From NCBI GenBank assembly GCA_027405735.1, contig JAPEHQ010000016.1:124001-188000 (forward strand): a DNA stretch of 64,000 nucleotides, given 5' to 3'. The stretch is from Mucor racemosus. Its lineage: Eukaryota; Mucoromycota; Mucoromycetes; Mucorales; Mucoraceae. The position numbers were made by a program, and so were the translations under genes. The number at the start of each line of letters is the position of its first letter. Within the stretch, counting starts at the first letter, position 1. The notes under the pieces are model-generated. The model was not told the origin of the DNA, made no database searches, and was given only the letters and a program-made list of their open reading frames with translations. Shown piece after piece: positions 60,101 through 64,000 of this stretch.

Positions 60101-63100
60101 AGAAGTAACAGAAGCAGTGGCGCTTGGTGATCTATCCAAAAAGATTGACGTAGAAACTCGAGGTGAAATTCTAGATTTAAAGAATATTGTCAATGATATG
60201 GTTGACCAATTGAGAATCTTTGCATCTGAAGTTACTCGTGTATCAAAAGAAGTAGGTACCGAAGGTAAACTTGGTGGGCAAGCCGTCGTTCAAGACGTTG
60301 CCGGTACATGGTTTGAACTTACTAGAAGTGTCAATATCATGGCTGCTAATTTGACAAATCAAGTAAGATCTATTGCCGAAGTTACTAAAGCTGTTGCTCT
60401 TGGTGATCTTTCAAAGAAGATTGAAGTTGAATCTGGTGGTGAGATTTTGGAGCTCAAGAATATTGTCAATGACATGGTAGATCAACTTCGTGTATTTGCT
60501 TCTGAAGTTACTCGTGTAGCGAAGGAAGTAGGAACTGAAGGCAAGCTAGGTGGACAAGCTGTTGTACAAGGCGTAGCGGGTACCTGGGAAAGTTTGACAG
60601 ATAATGTAAACATTATGGCTGCTAATTTGACAGATCAAGTGCGTTCTATTGCTGAAGTGACTAAAGCCGTTGCCCTTGGTGATTTATCCAAAAAGATCGA
60701 GGTTGAATCTGGTGGCGAGATTTCTGAATTGAAAAACACTGTGAATGACATGGTGGATCAATTGAATGTTTTTGCATCTGAAGTCTCTCGTGTTGCTAGA
60801 GAAGTAGGAACCGAAGGAAAACTAGGCGGTCAAGCTGTTGTACCTAATGTCGATGGTACTTGGATGGATTTGACTGATAACGTCAATCAGATGGCTGCTA
60901 ACCTTACATCTCAAGTTCGTTCGATTGCGGAAGTTACCAAAGCTGTAGCTCTTGGTGATCTATCCAAGAAGATTGAAGTAGAATCTGGTGGGGAAATCTC
61001 TGAACTCAAGAATACTGTCAATGACATGGTGGACCAGTTGAACGTATTTGCTTCTGAGGTATCTCGTGTTGCTCGAGAAGTAGGAACTGATGGTAAGCTT
61101 GGTGGTCAGGCTCTTGTACCTAATGTCGATGGTACTTGGATGGATCTTACCGATAATGTAAACCAAATGGCTGCAAATTTGACATCTCAAGTGCGTTCCA
61201 TTGCTGAGGTTACTAAAGCCGTTGCCCTTGGTGATCTTTCTAAAAAGATTGAAGTTGAATCTGGTGGCGAGATTTCTGAATTGAAGAACACTGTGAATGA
61301 CATGGTGGATCAATTGAATGTTTTTGCATCTGAAGTCTCTCGTGTTGCTAGAGAAGTAGGAACCGAAGGAAAACTAGGCGGTCAGGCTGTTGTTCCCAAT
61401 GTTGGTGGTACCTGGATGGATCTAACCGATAATGTTAATCAAATGGCTGCTAATTTAACTACCCAAGTTCGATCTATTGCTGAAGTAACAAAGGCTGTTG
61501 CATTGGGTGATCTTTCAAAGAAAATTGAAGTAGAATCCGGTGGTGAAATCTTGGAATTGAAGAACATTGTAAATAGTATGGTGGACCAACTGAATGTATT
61601 TGCCTCTGAAGTAACTCGTGTCGCTAAAGAAGTAGGCACTGATGGTAAATTGGGTGGCCAAGCTGTTGTACCTAATGTTGGCGGTACATGGATGGATCTA
61701 ACCGACAATGTAAATCAAATGGCTGCTAATTTGACATCTCAAGTACGTTCAATTGCTGAAGTTACCAAAGCCGTTGCTTTAGGTGATCTTTCTAAAAAGA
61801 TTGAAGTTGAATCTGGTGGTGAAATTCTCGAGTTGAAGAACATTGTCAATAGTATGGTAGATCAACTTAATGTGTTTGCTTCTGAGGTATCTCGTGTAGC
61901 TCGTGAAGTAGGCACTGATGGTAAGCTTGGTGGTCAGGCTCTTGTACCTAATGTCGATGGTACCTGGATGGATTTAACGGATAACGTGAACCAAATGGCT
62001 GCCAATTTGACTAGTCAAGTAAGATCTATTGCCGAAGTTACTAAAGCTGTTGCTCTTGGTGATCTTTCAAAGAAGATTGAAGTTGAATCTGGTGGTGAGA
62101 TTTTGGAGCTCAAGAATATTGTCAATGACATGGTAGATCAACTTCGTGTATTTGCTTCTGAAGTCACTCGTGTAGCGAAGGAAGTAGGAACTGAAGGCAA
62201 GCTAGGCGGCCAAGCTGTTGTCAAGGGCGTTGCCGGTACTTGGAATGAGCTGACCGATAATGTAAACATTATGGCTGCTAATCTAACAACTCAAGTGCGT
62301 TCGATTGCCGAGGTGACCAAAGCCGTTGCTAGTGGTGACATGAGCAAGAAGATTCATGTTGAAACTCGTGGTGAAATTTTGGAATTGAAGATTACTGTCA
62401 ATAGTATGGTAGATCAATTAAGAGTATTTGCATCTGAAGTTACTCGTGTTGCTCGTGAAGTAGGAACAGAAGGTAAACTAGGCGGTCAAGCGACAATCAT
62501 TGGTGTTGATGGTACTTGGAAGGATTTGACTGACAATGTCAATTTAATGGCTAGTAACTTGACAGATCAATTGCGTTCCATCGCTGCTGTTTGTAAAGCT
62601 GTTGCCCAAGGTGATTTATCCAAGAAGATTGAAGTTGAGGTTCATGGCGAGATCGCTGAATTGAAGAACACCATCAATACTATGGTAGATCAATTAAGCT
62701 CGTTTGCATCTGAGGTGACCAGAGTCGCTAAAGAAGTTGGTACTGAAGGTAAACTCGGTGTTCAAGCTCAAGTTGAAGATATCGAAGGTCTTTGGAGAGA
62801 TATTACCAGCAATGTCAATACTATGGCTTCCAATCTTACTACTCAAGTCCGTGCTTTTGCTCAAATTTCTGCTGCAGCTACTGAAAATGATTTCTCTCGT
62901 CTAATTACGGTTGAGGCTTCTGGTGAAATGGATTCTCTCAAAACCAAGATTAATCAAATGGTGAACTCATTGCGTGATGCTATTCAAAAGAATAGACAAG
63001 CCAGAGAAGCAGCTGAATTGGCTAATCGATCCAAGAGTGAGTTCTTGGCTAACATGAGTCATGAAATCCGTACTCCCATGAATGGTATCATTGGGATGAC

Positions 63101-64000
63101 ATCCTTGACTTTGGAAACTGAATTAACTCGTCAGCAAAGAGAAAATTTGATGATTGTTTCTAGCCTTGCCAACAGTTTGTTGAGCATTATTGATGATATT
63201 TTAGATATCTCCAAGATTGAAGCTGGTCGTATGACAATCGAATCAATTCCTTTCTCTCTTAGATCTGCTATTTTCAGTGTTCTCAAAACATTGGCTGTCA
63301 AAGCAAATCAAAAGAAATTAGACCTTATTTATAATGTGGATAGTGCTATTCCTGATCAGTTGATAGGTGATCCTCTTCGTTTAAGACAAGTTATTACTAA
63401 CTTAATTGGTAATGCTGTCAAATTTACTACTCAAGGTGAAGTTGCTTTAGAAACAAAAGTTGTTTGTATTGAAGGTGATGATGTAATTGTTGAACTTTGT
63501 GTACGAGACACTGGTATTGGTATTCAAGAAGATAAACTGAATGTTATTTTTGATACATTCTGTCAAGCTGATGGTTCAACAACGTAAGTATTTATTTAAA
63601 GGGTTATATTATTTTAAATACTCATATAATATTTCTTATTATAGCCGTGAATATGGTGGTACTGGCCTTGGTTTATCCATTTCTAAACATTTGGTGCAGT
63701 TAATGGGTGGTGACTTATGGGTAACATCTACGTATGGTCGTGGATCACAATTCTTCTTTACACTCAACTTTAAGAGATACCCCAAAGAACAGCATGATGC
63801 ATTTGAAAAGATGAAACGTTTCAAGGGTCGTAATATATTGTTCCTGGATGGCACCGGTGATCAAATCGATGTAGAATCAAAAATTAAAGAGCTTGGATTG
63901 AATCCTTTTCGCATCACTGGCATATCTGAAGCAGTTAACATGACTAATTTAACTGTATTCCAAACAAAAAGCAGCAAGCAACCACCCATCTTTGATACAG
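56514..64000 (+). CDS. NIK1: Group III hybrid histidine kinase (Nik1/Os-1 type) with a greatly expanded HAMP array; 3' end outside window
   Basis: Exons 56514-57057, 57141-57865, 57942-58208, 58269-63583 and 63645 to beyond the window (about 2,400 aa so far). Nik1 kinases are cytosolic osmosensors feeding the HOG pathway and are the target of phenylpyrrole and dicarboximide fungicides. The N terminus is Ser/Asn/Gln-rich. Residues about 190-2085 are about 20 tandem 92-residue HAMP-type units. Then a coiled linker, H box [15 protein letters not shown] with phospho-acceptor His2110, N box [17 protein letters not shown] near 2216, G1 DTGIGI near 2260, F box, and G2 [14 protein letters not shown] after the last intron. 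A degenerate receiver-like region ([11 protein letters not shown]) begins before the window ends; the true receiver should follow. Usual fungal Nik1 has about nine HAMP repeats and 1,200-1,300 aa. Confidence 0.95.
57180..62990 (+). repeat. Array of about 20 HAMP units, 276-bp period
   Basis: The marker GKLG occurs 20 times: twice in exon 2, once in exon 3 and 17 times in exon 4. In exon 4 spacing is exactly 276 bp (58331 to 62747, sixteen intervals). Typical unit: [20 protein letters not shown], a GTW motif, DNVNx[46 protein letters not shown]. Central units (about 58.6-62.2 kb) are nearly identical in protein and very close in DNA; the first three and last two are diverged. Two recurrent linker versions, [12 protein letters not shown] and VESGGEI[LS]ELKN, are interleaved. 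Confidence 0.95.

Noticed and set aside
57180..62990. Regular 276-bp repeats as a CRISPR-like or satellite array
   Set aside because: The repeats are in frame, translate to HAMP units and join a kinase domain, so they are coding repeats.

Overview
The window is AT-rich eukaryotic DNA: genes are split by short GT-AG introns (about 45-110 bp), coding regions carry long poly-Gln and poly-His runs, and intergenic DNA is full of oligo-A/T. The gene set (septin, BSD2-type ubiquitin-ligase adaptor, FHIP-type dynein/endosome adaptor, Nik1-type hybrid histidine kinase) and a chromodomain Ty3/Gypsy element point to a filamentous fungus. I infer an early-diverging one, most likely Mucoromycota/Mucorales. 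Strain and species cannot be told from the sequence.

Layout. 1-8.2 kb: a decayed transposase-like ORF, then an intact chromovirus with two apparently identical 662-bp LTRs and a 5-bp target duplication, inserted about 190 bp upstream of a tRNA-Thr gene. 8.4-38.0 kb is a gene-rich block: BSD2-like adaptor, RGS protein, class I cyclic-nucleotide phosphodiesterase, septin, mitochondrial EF-G2 (MEF2), MRM1 rRNA methyltransferase, FHIP protein, a coiled-coil protein with a PAM2w-like tail, a CS-domain protein, DNA topoisomerase I and a SIW14-type phosphatase. 38-56.5 kb is a graveyard of mobile DNA: two solo LTRs of one family, a dispersed repeat (called R1 here) in four copies that neighbours or contains pieces of a dynein intermediate chain gene, a broken Tc1/mariner element with clear inverted repeats, a decayed second Gypsy element, and a 1-kb repeat (R2) also present at 25-26 kb. 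56.5-64 kb holds a group III hybrid histidine kinase running off the end of the window, with about 20 tandem 92-residue HAMP-type units, far more than the usual fungal Nik1.

Themes. RGS and phosphodiesterase are adjacent and would both damp G-protein/cAMP signalling. MEF2 and MRM1 are divergent neighbours that both serve the mitochondrial ribosome. FHIP links cargo to dynein, and dynein intermediate chain fragments lie in the same window as pseudogenes. The MEF2 model needs a one-base frameshift in the P-loop exon, which is either a sequence error or real damage.

Exon coordinates were worked out by hand from splice motifs and reading frame. For every multi-exon model complete within the window except MEF2 the exon lengths sum to a multiple of three.
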